Shown here in pieces: positions 33,949-43,717 of a stretch of DNA of 64,000 nucleotides. This stretch comes from Paracoccus aerius (GTDB lineage Bacteria; Pseudomonadota; Alphaproteobacteria; Rhodobacterales; Rhodobacteraceae). Location of the stretch: assembly GCF_014656455.1 (NCBI RefSeq), contig NZ_BNCL01000012.1:1-64000 (forward strand), given 5' to 3'. The position numbers and the translations under genes were made by a program. Below the pieces are notes generated by a model, which ran no database searches, was not told where the DNA came from, and saw only the letters and a program-made list of their open reading frames with translations. Within the stretch, counting starts at the first letter, position 1. The number at the start of each line of letters is the position of its first letter.

Positions 33949-34953
33949 ATGAAACTTGCACCCGTCATTCTTCTTGCCACCTTCGGGGCCGGCGCGGCCC
34001 AGGCCCAGGAACTGAACCTCTATACCTCGCGCGAACCCGGCCTGGTCGAGCCGCTGCTGGCGGCCTTCACCGAATCCACGGGGATCAAGGTGAACACGGT
34101 GTTCCTGAAGGACGGCCTGGCCGAGCGCGTGGCTTCCGAGGGCGAAAGCTCGCCCGCCGACCTGCTGATGGCCGTGGACGTGGGCAACCTGACCGACCTG
34201 GTCGACAAGGGCCTGACCCAGCCCGTCGAATCCGAGGTGCTGTCTTCGTCCATCCCGGAAAACCTGCGCGATCCTGCCAACCAGTGGTTCGCCCTGTCGA
34301 TGCGCGCCCGCGTGGTCTATGCGGCCAATGACCTGGACCTGGACAGCATCACCTATGAGGATCTGGCCGATCCGGAATGGAAGGGCCGCATCTGCATCCG
34401 GTCGGGCCAGCATCCCTACAACACCGCGCTTTTCTCGGCCTTCATGGCCCATCACGACGCGGCCCAGACCGAGGAATGGCTGACCGGCCTGAAAGCCAAC
34501 CTGGCCCGCCAGGCGGGCGGCGGCGACCGCGACGGCGCCAAGGACATTCTGGGCGGCATCTGCGACATCGCGATTGCCAATTCCTACTACGTGGGCCTGA
34601 TGCGGTCCGGCAAGGGCGGCGACGAACAGAAGGCCTGGGGCGAGGCGATCAAGGTGATCCTGCCCACCTTCGAGGATGGCGGCACCCATGTGAACATCAG
34701 CGGCGCGGCCGTCGCCAAGAACGCGCCGAACCGCGACGAGGCTGTGCAGCTGCTGGAGTTCCTCGTGTCCGACGAGGCGCAGAAGATCTATGCCGAGGCG
34801 AATTACGAATATCCGGTCAAGCCGGGCGCGGCCATCGACCCGATCATCGCATCCTTCGGCGAGTTGAACGTCGATCCCGTGCCCCTGACCGACATCGTCA
34901 AGAACCGCCAGCAGGCAAGCGAGCTGGTCGACCGCGTTGGCTTCGACAACTGA
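33949..34953 (+). CDS. fbpA: Ferric iron-binding periplasmic protein FbpA (334 aa)
   Basis: A signal peptide (about 1-19, ending AAQAQ) sends the protein to the periplasm. The class II iron-binding fold is shown by NLYTSREPGLVEPLLAAF and the Tyr-Tyr pair in IANSYYVGLM that ligates Fe(III) in this family. GGAGG precedes the ATG. No Fur, Irr or RirA box was recognised in the 72-bp leader. Confidence 0.87.
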   Translation: MKLAPVILLATFGAGAAQAQELNLYTSREPGLVEPLLAAFTESTGIKVNTVFLKDGLAERVASEGESSPADLLMAVDVGNLTDLVDKGLTQPVESEVLSSSIPENLRDPANQWFALSMRARVVYAANDLDLDSITYEDLADPEWKGRICIRSGQHPYNTALFSAFMAHHDAAQTEEWLTGLKANLARQAGGGDRDGAKDILGGICDIAIANSYYVGLMRSGKGGDEQKAWGEAIKVILPTFEDGGTHVNISGAAVAKNAPNRDEAVQLLEFLVSDEAQKIYAEANYEYPVKPGAAIDPIIASFGELNVDPVPLTDIVKNRQQASELVDRVGFDN

Positions 34954-36640
34954 CGACGGGGCCGCAGGGCGGCAACGGACGCTTGCGCCGCCATTCCGGA
35001 CCCTCCGCTTTCGCGGGGGGTCTTGGGTCATTGCAAGCCTGCTCATTGCAGGGCTTGTCTCGGTGCCGATCCTGGCGCTTGCCTGGCAGGCGGCGCAGGG
35101 ATCGGACGGCTTGTGGACGCATCTGGCCCGCCATGTCCTGCCCCATGCGCTGACCCAGACGGCCATCCTGATGGCTGGCGTGGGCGTGCTGACCGCCGGC
35201 ATCGGCACCACCGTCGCCTGGCTGGTGACGGCCCATGACTTTCCGGGGCGGCGGATGCTGGAATGGGCGCTGCTGCTGCCGCTGGCGGTGCCGACCTATA
35301 TTGTGGCTTACGCCTATCTGGACATGCTGCACCCGCTGGGACCGTTCCAGTCGGCAGTCCGCGCCGTGCTGGGCTATGACAGCCCGCGCGACTTTCGCCT
35401 GCCCGACATCCGGTCGATGCCAGGGGCGATCCTGTTGATGGGGCTGGTGCTTTACCCTTATGTCTATCTGCCGGTGCGGGCGATGTTCATGACACAGGCC
35501 GCCAACCTGGTCGAGGTTGCCCATACGCTGGGCACCACCCGGGGCCAGATCTTCCACCGGGTCGCCCTGCCCCTGGCCCGGCCCGCCATTGCCGTGGGCG
35601 TCAGCCTGGCGCTGATGGAGACGCTGAACGACATCGGCGCGTCCGAGTTCCTGGGCGTGCGGTCGCTGACGATCTCCGTCTATACCACCTGGGTCACGCG
35701 GTCCGATCTGGCCGGTGCCTCGCAGATCGCGCTTGCGATGCTGGTGCTGGTGGTGGCGCTGATCTCGCTGGAACGATGGGCGCGGCGCAAGCAGCGGTAT
35801 TCGGTCAACGCGCAGCGCGCCCGCCCGATGGCCCGCCAGCCGCTGACCGGCCCCCTCCGCTGGGTCGCGCTTACCGTCTGCTTGGTGCCGGTGCTGCTGG
35901 GCTTCGTGCTGCCCGCGATCTATCTGTCGGTCGAGGCCTGGAAGCGCTTCCAGTTCGCGGGCCTGTCGTCCCGTCTGATGGGCGAAGCCTGGAACACCTT
36001 CGCCTTGTCGGCGGTGGCGACCGTGGCCGTGCTGGTCTGCGGCCTGACGGTGGCATATGCCGCGCGTATCTTCCCGCAGCGCGGCATGGCGGTGATCCAC
36101 CGCATGGCCTCGCTGGGCTATGCCATGCCGGGGACGATCCTGGCGCTTGGCATCCTGATCGCCGCCGGGGGGGTGGACCGCTGGATCGGCCGGACCGCGA
36201 AGTCTTGGCTGGACATCGATCCGGGGCTGGTCCTGATCGGGTCAGGCGTGGCCCTGGGCTATGCCTATCTGGCGCGGTTCCTGGCGATCTCGGTCGGGTC
36301 GGTCGAGGCCGGGCTGACGCGCATCCCCCGCAGCTATGACCAGTCGGCGCGCACCCTGGGCCACGGCATCGGCAGCACGCTGCGCAATGTCCACCTGCCG
36401 CTGTCCAAGGCAGCGCTTGCCGCCGGGGGACTGCTGGTCTTTGTCGATTGCATGAAGGAACTGTCGGCCACGCTGCTGCTGCGCCCGCTGAACTTCGAGA
36501 CGCTGGCGACCCATCTTTACGGCGAGGCCGCGCGCGGCACCTATGAGGAAGCGGCGATCGCGGCGCTTGCGATCGTGGTGGTGGGCATCCTGCCGGTGAT
36601 CCTGCTGGCCCGCGTCGGCTCGGGCCGAGGCCGGTCCTGA
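34937..36640 (+). CDS. fbpB: Ferric iron ABC transporter permease FbpB, double-domain (567 aa)
   Basis: This is a fused two-domain permease, the normal form for FbpB, with two EAA loops (AHTLGTTRGQIFHRVALPLARP and ARTLGHGIGSTLRNVHLPL) and about 12 hydrophobic segments. The frame opens with a TTG at 34937, 17 bases inside the end of fbpA, and no ATG or GTG lies before the first membrane segment, so a TTG start with coupling to fbpA is inferred. Its stop is two bases from the stop of the convergent acnX gene. Confidence 0.85.
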   Translation: MASTTDDGAAGRQRTLAPPFRTLRFRGGSWVIASLLIAGLVSVPILALAWQAAQGSDGLWTHLARHVLPHALTQTAILMAGVGVLTAGIGTTVAWLVTAHDFPGRRMLEWALLLPLAVPTYIVAYAYLDMLHPLGPFQSAVRAVLGYDSPRDFRLPDIRSMPGAILLMGLVLYPYVYLPVRAMFMTQAANLVEVAHTLGTTRGQIFHRVALPLARPAIAVGVSLALMETLNDIGASEFLGVRSLTISVYTTWVTRSDLAGASQIALAMLVLVVALISLERWARRKQRYSVNAQRARPMARQPLTGPLRWVALTVCLVPVLLGFVLPAIYLSVEAWKRFQFAGLSSRLMGEAWNTFALSAVATVAVLVCGLTVAYAARIFPQRGMAVIHRMASLGYAMPGTILALGILIAAGGVDRWIGRTAKSWLDIDPGLVLIGSGVALGYAYLARFLAISVGSVEAGLTRIPRSYDQSARTLGHGIGSTLRNVHLPLSKAALAAGGLLVFVDCMKELSATLLLRPLNFETLATHLYGEAARGTYEEAAIAALAIVVVGILPVILLARVGSGRGRS

Positions 36641-36642
36641 CG

Positions 36643-38316
36643 CTATCGGCCGATCCAGCCGGGCAGATCCTTCGCGGCCTGCCCGGTCAACGCGGCACGG
36701 ATGCACTGGTCCAGGTTGCCGAAGCGGACCGCGCATCCCGACAGGCCTGGCCCGTAATGGGCGTATTTCCCCGAATTGGTCATCAGGGTCCGCGTCCGCT
36801 CCGGAAAGACCGGGCGAGAGATCGAACACCAGCACAGATCGGGAAGCACCTGCACCCCCGCGGCCTCCAGCCGGTCCAGCACGCCTTCGGCGCGGGCGCG
36901 GTCGATGGTGTCGCGGCCCGCCGTGACGATGGTGGGAACCTGCACCCGGCGGCCCGCCAGCCCGTCTGCCAAGGCGCGGCATTCGGACAGCGAGGCATGG
37001 GGGCTGCCCAGGGCGACCAGGTCGATCCCGTCCAGGGCGTCGTTCAGCAGACGCCACCCCTCGGCCATGTCGGCGGCCGTGATCCGGCGGCGGTCGGCGT
37101 CGGGGGCGACATGGCCCGCCTCGGACGTGACACCCTGAACATGCAGCATGGGCGCGGCGGATGTGGTGCCAAAGGCCGCGCACAGCGCCTTCAGCGCATC
37201 CGCATCGGGACGCGCGGGGGCCAGGCCGCGCAGCAGCGGGATGCGGTCGGGCGACAGCCGTCCCGCCAGCCAGCCGATCAGCGGCCAGAAGGCGTCGTCG
37301 GGTGCATGGGGCAGGTCGATGTCGATGATGCGGCGCGCCGCGCGCTGATCGTCCAGATAGACGCCCGCCAGCGGCGCCCGGCCAGTGACTGCGATGCAGA
37401 GGTCCAGGAAATCGGGATGCTTGGCCGTTCGCGCGCCAAGGATGCTGTTGGCATAGATCACCGCGTTCGATTCCGCCCAGGCCACGGCTTCTCCGCTGCC
37501 GGGCGCGCTGTCCAGCAGATAGGGCGAACAGGTGAAGGTCGGCCGGCAGCCCATCGCGACATAGGCATCGGCCAGCCGCTGCGCCGGCCCGCCGAAGTCG
37601 GGCGGCACCCCTTGGGCGCGCCAGTTCTCTCGGTCCACCGAGATCGCGTTCATCGTGGTCGGCACCCGCACCCTTGCCCCCAGCGACGCCATCTTCCGGG
37701 CAAAGGTCAGGTTGGCGGGGCTGGCATAGATGCAGCCGTCGATATGGGCCTGCGTCACGTCGATCAGCCGTTCGGCCCCCTGCTGGGCCGCCATGGCGCA
37801 GATGATCCGCATGGCCTGGGCAACGGCCTCTCCGTCCCGGCCCGCCAGCATCGCCCGGTCGTCGCTGGTCAGGTCAAGCGACGCCGTGGCGGGCGGCAGC
37901 ACGGGCAGCGACAGTCCACCTGCCGTGATGGCGTCGGCGCCGATCCGGGCCTGGGTCTCGCGCGCAAGGGCCGCGAAGCCGTCGGGCGGCAGGCGCAGGA
38001 CCGGCAGGGCATGGCCGAACATCTCGGAGGCGATAAGGGCGCCCAGGGTCACGACATCCTCGGGTTCGGAAAAGATCAGCGCCGCCGGGCCGCGGTCCGA
38101 CAGGACCAGATCCAGCAGCACCCCCGACCCGGTGCAGGATCCGCGCGTGGACGGCATCATCAGCACCGCCCCGGTGATCGCCTGCCCGTTCAGCGGGTGA
38201 TGCACGTCGATGACCCGCCCCGTCGCCGGATCGACCCCGCCCCAGAAGCTGAGCGGTTCGCCGGACGCGACCACCGGGCCCTCGGCCGTTCCTGGCAGGA
38301 TCGACAGCGCCGTCAT
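36643..38316 (-). CDS. acnX: Aconitase X, cis-3-hydroxy-L-proline dehydratase, fused DUF126-DUF521 (557 aa)
   Basis: AcnX enzymes are distant aconitase relatives with an Fe-S site. Bacterial members dehydrate cis-3-hydroxy-L-proline to delta-1-pyrroline-2-carboxylate. The small swivel domain (DUF126, about 1-125, with [15 protein letters not shown]) is fused ahead of the large catalytic domain (DUF521, about 135-557), where Cys residues in [11 protein letters not shown] and [10 protein letters not shown] are candidate cluster ligands. It is the last gene of the hydroxyproline operon, and its ATG overlaps the preceding stop (ATGA). The reductase needed for the product is encoded at 44707-45738. 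Confidence 0.87.
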   Translation of the reverse strand: MTALSILPGTAEGPVVASGEPLSFWGGVDPATGRVIDVHHPLNGQAITGAVLMMPSTRGSCTGSGVLLDLVLSDRGPAALIFSEPEDVVTLGALIASEMFGHALPVLRLPPDGFAALARETQARIGADAITAGGLSLPVLPPATASLDLTSDDRAMLAGRDGEAVAQAMRIICAMAAQQGAERLIDVTQAHIDGCIYASPANLTFARKMASLGARVRVPTTMNAISVDRENWRAQGVPPDFGGPAQRLADAYVAMGCRPTFTCSPYLLDSAPGSGEAVAWAESNAVIYANSILGARTAKHPDFLDLCIAVTGRAPLAGVYLDDQRAARRIIDIDLPHAPDDAFWPLIGWLAGRLSPDRIPLLRGLAPARPDADALKALCAAFGTTSAAPMLHVQGVTSEAGHVAPDADRRRITAADMAEGWRLLNDALDGIDLVALGSPHASLSECRALADGLAGRRVQVPTIVTAGRDTIDRARAEGVLDRLEAAGVQVLPDLCWCSISRPVFPERTRTLMTNSGKYAHYGPGLSGCAVRFGNLDQCIRAALTGQAAKDLPGWIGR

Positions 38317-39353
38317 TGCTTCAGCGTCGGCGTGACGCCCCAGGTGTCGGACAGCATGTAGCCCGCCTGCCACGGATCCTCGGGGTCGAGGTAGTAGCTG
38401 TGCTGCCCGGTGATCCAGGCCCGGCCGGTGATCTGCGGGATGATGCTGGTGCGCCCGCCATCCTGCCGGACCTCCAGGATTTCGCCGGTGAAGCGCGACC
38501 CGATGATGGATTCATGGATCAGCACGTCGCCCCGCCCCATCAGCCCCCGCGCCTGCAGCACTGCCATACGGGCCGAGGTGCCGGTCCCGGTGGGCGATCG
38601 GTCGGACCGCCCCGGCGCCACGATGCAGGTGTTGCGCGCGACCTGGCCGCTGCCCGCGAAGGGCATCGCGAACTGCACGATTGACACGCCCCGCACGTTC
38701 GGGAAATCCGGATGGACCACGTCGAACTGTTCCCGCGCGGCCTTGCGGATCCTCTCGCCCAGGATGGCCAGGTCGCGGGCTTCGTCCGGGCGGACCTGGA
38801 AGCCCAGGGCCTGCGCATCGACAATGCCGAAGAACATGCCGCCATAGGCGATGTCCAGCGGGATGGTCCCCTGGCCCTCGACCTCCAAGGCGCCATCCAG
38901 CACGGCGGCAAAGGCCGGCGCGTTGCGGAAGGTGACAGACCGGCACTTGCCGCCCTGGCAATCCGCCGTGACCTCGATCACGCCGCCGGGCATGTCCAGC
39001 TTGAAGCGGGTCACGGGTTCCTGCATCGGCACCATGCCGGTTTCAAGCAGGACGGTCGCGATGCAGATCGTGTTCGACCCCGACATGGGAACGTATTCCG
39101 TGGGCTCCATCACGATGGCGCCCGCCGCGCATCCCGGCGTGATCGGCGGCACGATCAGGTTCACGTGGCGCGCGACCGAGCCCCGTGGCTCGCAGATCAG
39201 CAGGCGGCGGATGTGGTCATGGTCGCGTTCCATCGCGATCATCCGCTCCATCATCGTGGCGCCTTCCGGGGGCAGCACGCCGCCGACGATGACATCGCCG
39301 ATCTCGCCCTCGGCATGGCAGCCGATGACCGAGATGGAAAGACTGGTGCGCAT
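38313..39353 (-). CDS. Proline racemase family; probable trans-3-hydroxy-L-proline dehydratase (346 aa)
   Basis: The fold and motifs are those of the proline racemase superfamily. The two catalytic acid/base positions are Ser91 (PMSGSNT) and Thr255 ([11 protein letters not shown]) instead of Cys/Cys. Thr at the second position marks the trans-3-hydroxyproline dehydratases, which cannot racemise. Ser at the first is less usual, since most such enzymes keep Cys there. It would make delta-1-pyrroline-2-carboxylate, as AcnX does. It is coupled to acnX and follows the 4-hydroxyproline epimerase by 21 bases. Confidence 0.83.
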   Translation of the reverse strand: MRTSLSISVIGCHAEGEIGDVIVGGVLPPEGATMMERMIAMERDHDHIRRLLICEPRGSVARHVNLIVPPITPGCAAGAIVMEPTEYVPMSGSNTICIATVLLETGMVPMQEPVTRFKLDMPGGVIEVTADCQGGKCRSVTFRNAPAFAAVLDGALEVEGQGTIPLDIAYGGMFFGIVDAQALGFQVRPDEARDLAILGERIRKAAREQFDVVHPDFPNVRGVSIVQFAMPFAGSGQVARNTCIVAPGRSDRSPTGTGTSARMAVLQARGLMGRGDVLIHESIIGSRFTGEILEVRQDGGRTSIIPQITGRAWITGQHSYYLDPEDPWQAGYMLSDTWGVTPTLKQ

Positions 39354-39374
39354 GGTGGTCCTTTCCGGGGACGT

Positions 39375-40379
39375 TTACTTGACCACGAAGCCGTGGGCGA
39401 AGGGGTCGCGCTCGGCGTCGATATAGATGGTGTTCAGCCCTGTCTGGCGGGCCCAGCCGGCGATGGAGGGGATGATCGCGTCGCGGCCCGCCACGGTCGT
39501 CGCGGCCTCGACCCGGCCCTTGAAGATGCTGCCGATGATGGATTCGTGGTGGAATTCGTCGCCCACCGCCAGCTTGCCCCGCGCCACAAGCTGCGCCATC
39601 CGGGCCGAGGTGCCAGTGCCGCAAGGGCTGCGGTCGATGGCCTTGTCGCCATAGAACACCGCGTTGCGCGCATGCGCCCCGGGCTGGGTCGGCTGTCCGG
39701 TCCACAGGATATGCGACAGCCCGTTGATGGCGGGATGTTCGGGATGGACGAAGTCGTATTTCGCATTCAGCGCCGCGCGCAGTTTCGGCGACCAGCCGAT
39801 CAATTCGCCCGCCGTGTGGTCGGCCATGTCGCGGAAGTTCTTCTGCGGCTCGACGATGGCATAGAAGTTGCCGCCATAGGCCACGTCCACGACGATCTCG
39901 CCCAAACCCTCGACCTCGGCGGTCAGGCCTTCGGCGTAAAGGAAGCCCGGCACGTTGGTCAGGCGCACTTCCTCGACATAACGGCCCTCCTGGCGGTATT
40001 CGATGTCGACCTTGCCGGCCGGCGTTTCGATGGACAGGCGCCCGGGGGTGCGTGGGGTGATCAGCCCGTTCTCGATCCCCATTGTGATGGTGCCGATGGT
40101 GCCGTGGCCGCACATGGGCAAGCAGCCCGAAGTCTCGATATACAGCACCGCCACGTCGCAATCCGCCCGCGTCGGCGGATACAGGATCGAGCCCGACATC
40201 ATGTCATGACCGCGCGGCTCGAACATCAGGCCGGTACGGATCCAGTCGAAGTCGCGCAGGAAATGGGCGCGCTTTTCCAGCATGTCAGTGCCCTCCAGCC
40301 GGGGTGCGCCGCCCGCGACAAGGCGGACGGGGTTGCCGCAGGTGTGGCCGTCGATGCAGGGGAAGATGTATTGGGTCAT
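39375..40379 (-). CDS. 4-hydroxyproline 2-epimerase (334 aa)
   Basis: This proline racemase family member has the full Cys pair: Cys90 in PMCGHGT and Cys253 in RSPCGTGTSA. The enzyme interconverts trans-4-hydroxy-L-proline and cis-4-hydroxy-D-proline, the first step of hydroxyproline catabolism. The neighbouring D-amino-acid dehydrogenase takes the next step. The ATG at 40379 overlaps that gene's stop by four bases; an ATG two codons upstream (40385) is an alternative. Confidence 0.88.
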   Translation of the reverse strand: MTQYIFPCIDGHTCGNPVRLVAGGAPRLEGTDMLEKRAHFLRDFDWIRTGLMFEPRGHDMMSGSILYPPTRADCDVAVLYIETSGCLPMCGHGTIGTITMGIENGLITPRTPGRLSIETPAGKVDIEYRQEGRYVEEVRLTNVPGFLYAEGLTAEVEGLGEIVVDVAYGGNFYAIVEPQKNFRDMADHTAGELIGWSPKLRAALNAKYDFVHPEHPAINGLSHILWTGQPTQPGAHARNAVFYGDKAIDRSPCGTGTSARMAQLVARGKLAVGDEFHHESIIGSIFKGRVEAATTVAGRDAIIPSIAGWARQTGLNTIYIDAERDPFAHGFVVK

Positions 40380-41608
40380 GTCCATTTTCCGAAACGCGCA
40401 GGCGAAAAGGGCGCAAGGCCGATGGGGGGCACGGCACCTGTGGCAAGATCCGCCACGATCCGCGCGGTGCCCCCCGATTGGGTCAGCCCCAGATGGCCGT
40501 GGCCGAAGGCGCAAATGACGTGGGGATGGCCTGGCAAAGGTCCGATGGCTGGCAGGCTGTCGGGCAGCGAGGGGCGGAAGCCCATCCACTGCTTGCCGCC
40601 GGTGGTGCGCAGGCCCGGAAGGAAGGCGGCCGCCTTGTCCAGCATCGCCTGCGACCGGCGGAAGTTCGGGGGCAGGTCCAGCCCGCCCAGTTCCACCGCG
40701 CCTCCGACCCGGATGCCGGACGACAACCGCGTCACCACGAAGCCGTGGCCCCCGAAGGTCACCTGGGTGCGCAGGTCGAATGCCTCGCCCGGCAGCGTGG
40801 TGTTGTAGCCGCGCTCGGTTTCCAGCGGGATGCGGATGCCCAGGGTCCGCGCCAGCCGGTGCGAGAACGCCCCCGCCGCCAGCACGACCCGGCCTCGCAG
40901 CGGGCCGGTCGCGGTCAGCACGCCGTCGGCGGTCAGCCCCGTCGCCTGCGCGATCACGATCCGCCCGCCACCCGCGCGGAAGCGGTCGGCCAGGGCCAGC
41001 ACATAAACCCGGGGATCGGCGATGGAATACCAGCCTGGCGTGAAGGTGCCGTGGGTGAAGCGCGGCGACAAGCCCGGCTGGATCTCGGCCATCTCTTCGG
41101 GCGTCATGTGGCGGAAGTCGATTCCGTGCTCGGCTCGCGCTTGCCAGCCGGGCAGCGAGGCGTCGAATTGCCGCTGCCCCTCATAGACTTCCAGGTTGCC
41201 CTCCTTGCGCAGCATCGGCAGTGTGCCAGTGGCGGTCAGGAAGGGCTCAAGCTCGGCCTTGGACAGATCCATCAGCGCCGTCTGCGCCCGGGCCGAGGCG
41301 GCGACGCGGGCGGGCGAACAGGCCCGCCAGAAGCGCAGCATCCAGGGCGCGATCCGCAGCCCATAGGCGGGCGGCACCGACAGCGGCCCCAGCGGGTCCA
41401 GCAGCCAGCGAGGCGCCTTGCGCATGATCCCGGGCGAGGCCAGGGGCAGGATGTCGGTAAAGGCGAAGGCCCCCGCGTTCCCGGCGGATGCCCCGGCAGC
41501 GGGGCCTTCCCGGTCGATCACCGTCACCGGCACCCCGCGTGCCTGCAAGGCCAAAGCCGCCGATAGGCCGACGACACCGGCCCCGATCACGATCACGTCC
41601 TGGGTCAT
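40376..41608 (-). CDS. FAD-dependent D-amino-acid dehydrogenase, probable cis-4-hydroxy-D-proline dehydrogenase (410 aa)
   Basis: This DadA/DAO-family flavoprotein has the dinucleotide motif VIGAGVVGLSAALALQARG at residues 6-24 and a C-terminal FAD contact (GFRPSLPDSLPAIG with FGHGHLGLT). It would oxidise cis-4-hydroxy-D-proline to delta-1-pyrroline-4-hydroxy-2-carboxylate, passing electrons to the respiratory chain. It lies between the ABC ATPase and the epimerase. DadA acting on other D-amino acids is possible, but the operon argues for hydroxyproline. Confidence 0.86.
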   Translation of the reverse strand: MTQDVIVIGAGVVGLSAALALQARGVPVTVIDREGPAAGASAGNAGAFAFTDILPLASPGIMRKAPRWLLDPLGPLSVPPAYGLRIAPWMLRFWRACSPARVAASARAQTALMDLSKAELEPFLTATGTLPMLRKEGNLEVYEGQRQFDASLPGWQARAEHGIDFRHMTPEEMAEIQPGLSPRFTHGTFTPGWYSIADPRVYVLALADRFRAGGGRIVIAQATGLTADGVLTATGPLRGRVVLAAGAFSHRLARTLGIRIPLETERGYNTTLPGEAFDLRTQVTFGGHGFVVTRLSSGIRVGGAVELGGLDLPPNFRRSQAMLDKAAAFLPGLRTTGGKQWMGFRPSLPDSLPAIGPLPGHPHVICAFGHGHLGLTQSGGTARIVADLATGAVPPIGLAPFSPARFGKWT

Positions 41609-41611
41609 GGC

Positions 41612-42334
41612 CTAATGGGTCGCCGACAGGAACTTCTGCAGCTCGGGGTCCCGGGGCGCGCCGAACAACTGGTCTGGGGGCGCGATCTCGGCCATGACGC
41701 CCTTGTGGAAGAAGGCCACGCGGTCCGACACCTCGCGCGCGAACTTCATCTCGTGCGTCACGCAGATCATCGTCATCCCCTCGCGCGCCAGCATCCGCAG
41801 CGTGTCCAGCACCTCGCCCACAAGCTGGGGGTCAAGGGCCGAAGTCACCTCGTCAAACAGCATGTAGTCTGGCGACATCGCAAGCGCGCGGGCGATCGCC
41901 ATGCGCTGCTGCTGGCCCCCCGACAGGCGCGAGGGATAGACCTTCAGCTTGTCGCCCAGGCCCACGTGGTTCAACTGCTTCACCGCCTCGGCCTCGGCCT
42001 CGGCCTTGGGGCGCTTCAGAACCTTCACCTGCGCCAGCATCACGTTTTCCAGCACGGTCAGGTGCGGGAAGGCGTTGAACTGCTGGAAGACGATGCCGAT
42101 CTTGCGGCGCAGCTTGTTCAGGTCGGTGGACTTGGCGTGAACTTCGGTCCCGTCGACGGTGATGCGGCCGGAATCGATCGGCTCCAGCCCGTTGATGCAG
42201 GTCAGCAGCGTCGATTTGCCCGACCCAGATCCGCCGATGATCGTCACCACCTCGCCCTTCTGGACGGTCAGGTCGATGCCCTTCAGCACCTCCAGCGAGC
42301 CGAAGGACTTGCGGACGTTTTCGATCTCAATCAT
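41612..42334 (-). CDS. Polar amino-acid ABC transporter ATP-binding protein (240 aa)
   Basis: This GlnQ/HisP-type ATPase has Walker A GGSGSGKSTLL, Q-loop QQFNAFPHLT, signature LSGGQQQR and a D-E-V-T variant at Walker B (LFDEVTSALDP), normal for the family. Its ATG overlaps the permease stop by eight bases, and the D-amino-acid dehydrogenase starts three bases after its stop. It is probably the energy subunit for hydroxyproline uptake. Confidence 0.9.
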   Translation of the reverse strand: MIEIENVRKSFGSLEVLKGIDLTVQKGEVVTIIGGSGSGKSTLLTCINGLEPIDSGRITVDGTEVHAKSTDLNKLRRKIGIVFQQFNAFPHLTVLENVMLAQVKVLKRPKAEAEAEAVKQLNHVGLGDKLKVYPSRLSGGQQQRMAIARALAMSPDYMLFDEVTSALDPQLVGEVLDTLRMLAREGMTMICVTHEMKFAREVSDRVAFFHKGVMAEIAPPDQLFGAPRDPELQKFLSATH

Positions 42335-42980
42335 TGGACCACCGTTTTTCCAGATAGCCGCCGAACCGGGCCAGCGGGAACGAGATGACAAAGTAGAAGG
42401 CGCCGCAGATCATCAGCAAAAGCAGCGGTTCCTGAAGCCGGGTGATCAGGATCTGCGTCGATTTCAGCAGTTCCGTCACCTGCACGATATAGACAAGCGC
42501 GGAATCCTTCATCACCCCAAGCGCCAGCCCGATCCAGGACGGCAGCGCCACCCGGGTGGCCAGGGGCAGCACGATGGAGCGCATGTCTTGGCCCCAGGTC
42601 ATGCCCAGCGACCGCGCCGCGCGGCGGGTGGTCATGGGCACGGCCTCGATCCCGCCGCGCACGATCTCCGCGCAGAAGGCGGCGGTGTACAGCGACAGGA
42701 TGATGCAGGCCACGGTGAAGCCCGACATGTTCAGCCGCAGGATCGTGCCCAGGAAGGCATTGGCAAGCACAAGCTGGATCAGCAGCGGGATGGACCGGAA
42801 CACGTCCAGCACGAAGGTCAGCGGCGCGGCCCAGATGGGACCCACCTGATAGCGGAAGACGCCGAAGACGATGCCCAGGATGGTTCCCGCGATCACCGAG
42901 ATCAGCGTGACCACGATGGTCATCCCCGCGCCGCGGGCAAGAAAGGCGAAGTCGGCGGCAGTCAGTGCGGTATCGAACAT
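42327..42980 (-). CDS. Polar amino-acid ABC transporter permease (217 aa)
   Basis: This is a HisM/GlnP-type permease with about five hydrophobic segments and the EAA loop (VPMTTRRAARSLGMTWGQDMRSIVLP region, before residue 145). It pairs with the permease encoded 13 bases upstream to form the channel. It is the third gene of the operon. Confidence 0.88.
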   Translation of the reverse strand: MFDTALTAADFAFLARGAGMTIVVTLISVIAGTILGIVFGVFRYQVGPIWAAPLTFVLDVFRSIPLLIQLVLANAFLGTILRLNMSGFTVACIILSLYTAAFCAEIVRGGIEAVPMTTRRAARSLGMTWGQDMRSIVLPLATRVALPSWIGLALGVMKDSALVYIVQVTELLKSTQILITRLQEPLLLLMICGAFYFVISFPLARFGGYLEKRWSND

Positions 42981-42993
42981 CGGCCAGGCCCCT

Positions 42994-43659
42994 TCAATAC
43001 CGGAACAGGCGGGTCGCGATCAGCCGCGCCCCAAGGGTGATGGTCTTGGTGATCAGGTAGAAGATCACGGCGGCCAGGGCAAACAGCTCGAAGGTGCGGA
43101 AGGTCAGCGCGTTCAGACCCTGGGTGACGCCGTAAAGGTCGGTGTTCATCCCCACCGTCACGCCAAGCGAGGTCATCAGGATCGCCCAGACCATCTGGTT
43201 CGTCATCGGCAGGAAGGCGATGCGCAGCATCTGCGGCAGCACGACGTACCGAAACGCCCCGCCCTGTCCGAAGCCCAGCGACCGCGCGGCGCGGGCCTGG
43301 GTGTCGGGAATGGCCTTCAGCGCGCCCCGGAAGTTTTCCGTCAGGTAGCCCGCGTTGTTGAAGGTGATCCCCAGCAGGATGGACGCGAAGGGCGACAGGT
43401 GGATGCCGAAGCTGCCCAGCCCGAAATGCGCCATGTAGATCTGGAACAGCGCGGGCGTGTTGCGGGCAATCTCGACCCAGGTCTTCGAGACGGCCGACAG
43501 CACGCGGATGCCCGACAGTCGGAACATCGTCAGAAGGATCGCCAGAAGGATGCCGATCACCATCGACAGGACGGCGATCTGCATGGTCACAAGCGCGCCA
43601 TCCAGCATCTGCGGAAGCCGGGCCAGGGCCTGCTTCCATTGGAAGGTATAGTTGAACAT
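42994..43659 (-). CDS. Polar amino-acid ABC transporter permease (221 aa)
   Basis: This is the second HisQ/HisM-type permease with about five hydrophobic segments. Its EAA loop (IPDTQARAARSLGFGQGGAF) matches that of its partner. It lies 58 bases after the binding-protein gene. Two different permease genes are usual for histidine/arginine/octopine-type importers. Confidence 0.88.
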   Translation of the reverse strand: MFNYTFQWKQALARLPQMLDGALVTMQIAVLSMVIGILLAILLTMFRLSGIRVLSAVSKTWVEIARNTPALFQIYMAHFGLGSFGIHLSPFASILLGITFNNAGYLTENFRGALKAIPDTQARAARSLGFGQGGAFRYVVLPQMLRIAFLPMTNQMVWAILMTSLGVTVGMNTDLYGVTQGLNALTFRTFELFALAAVIFYLITKTITLGARLIATRLFRY

Positions 43660-43717
43660 GGGCCGTCCCGCGGCTGCCGGAAAGCGTCAGGGCGGCGGGA
43701 TGCCGCCCCGGCAGGGA

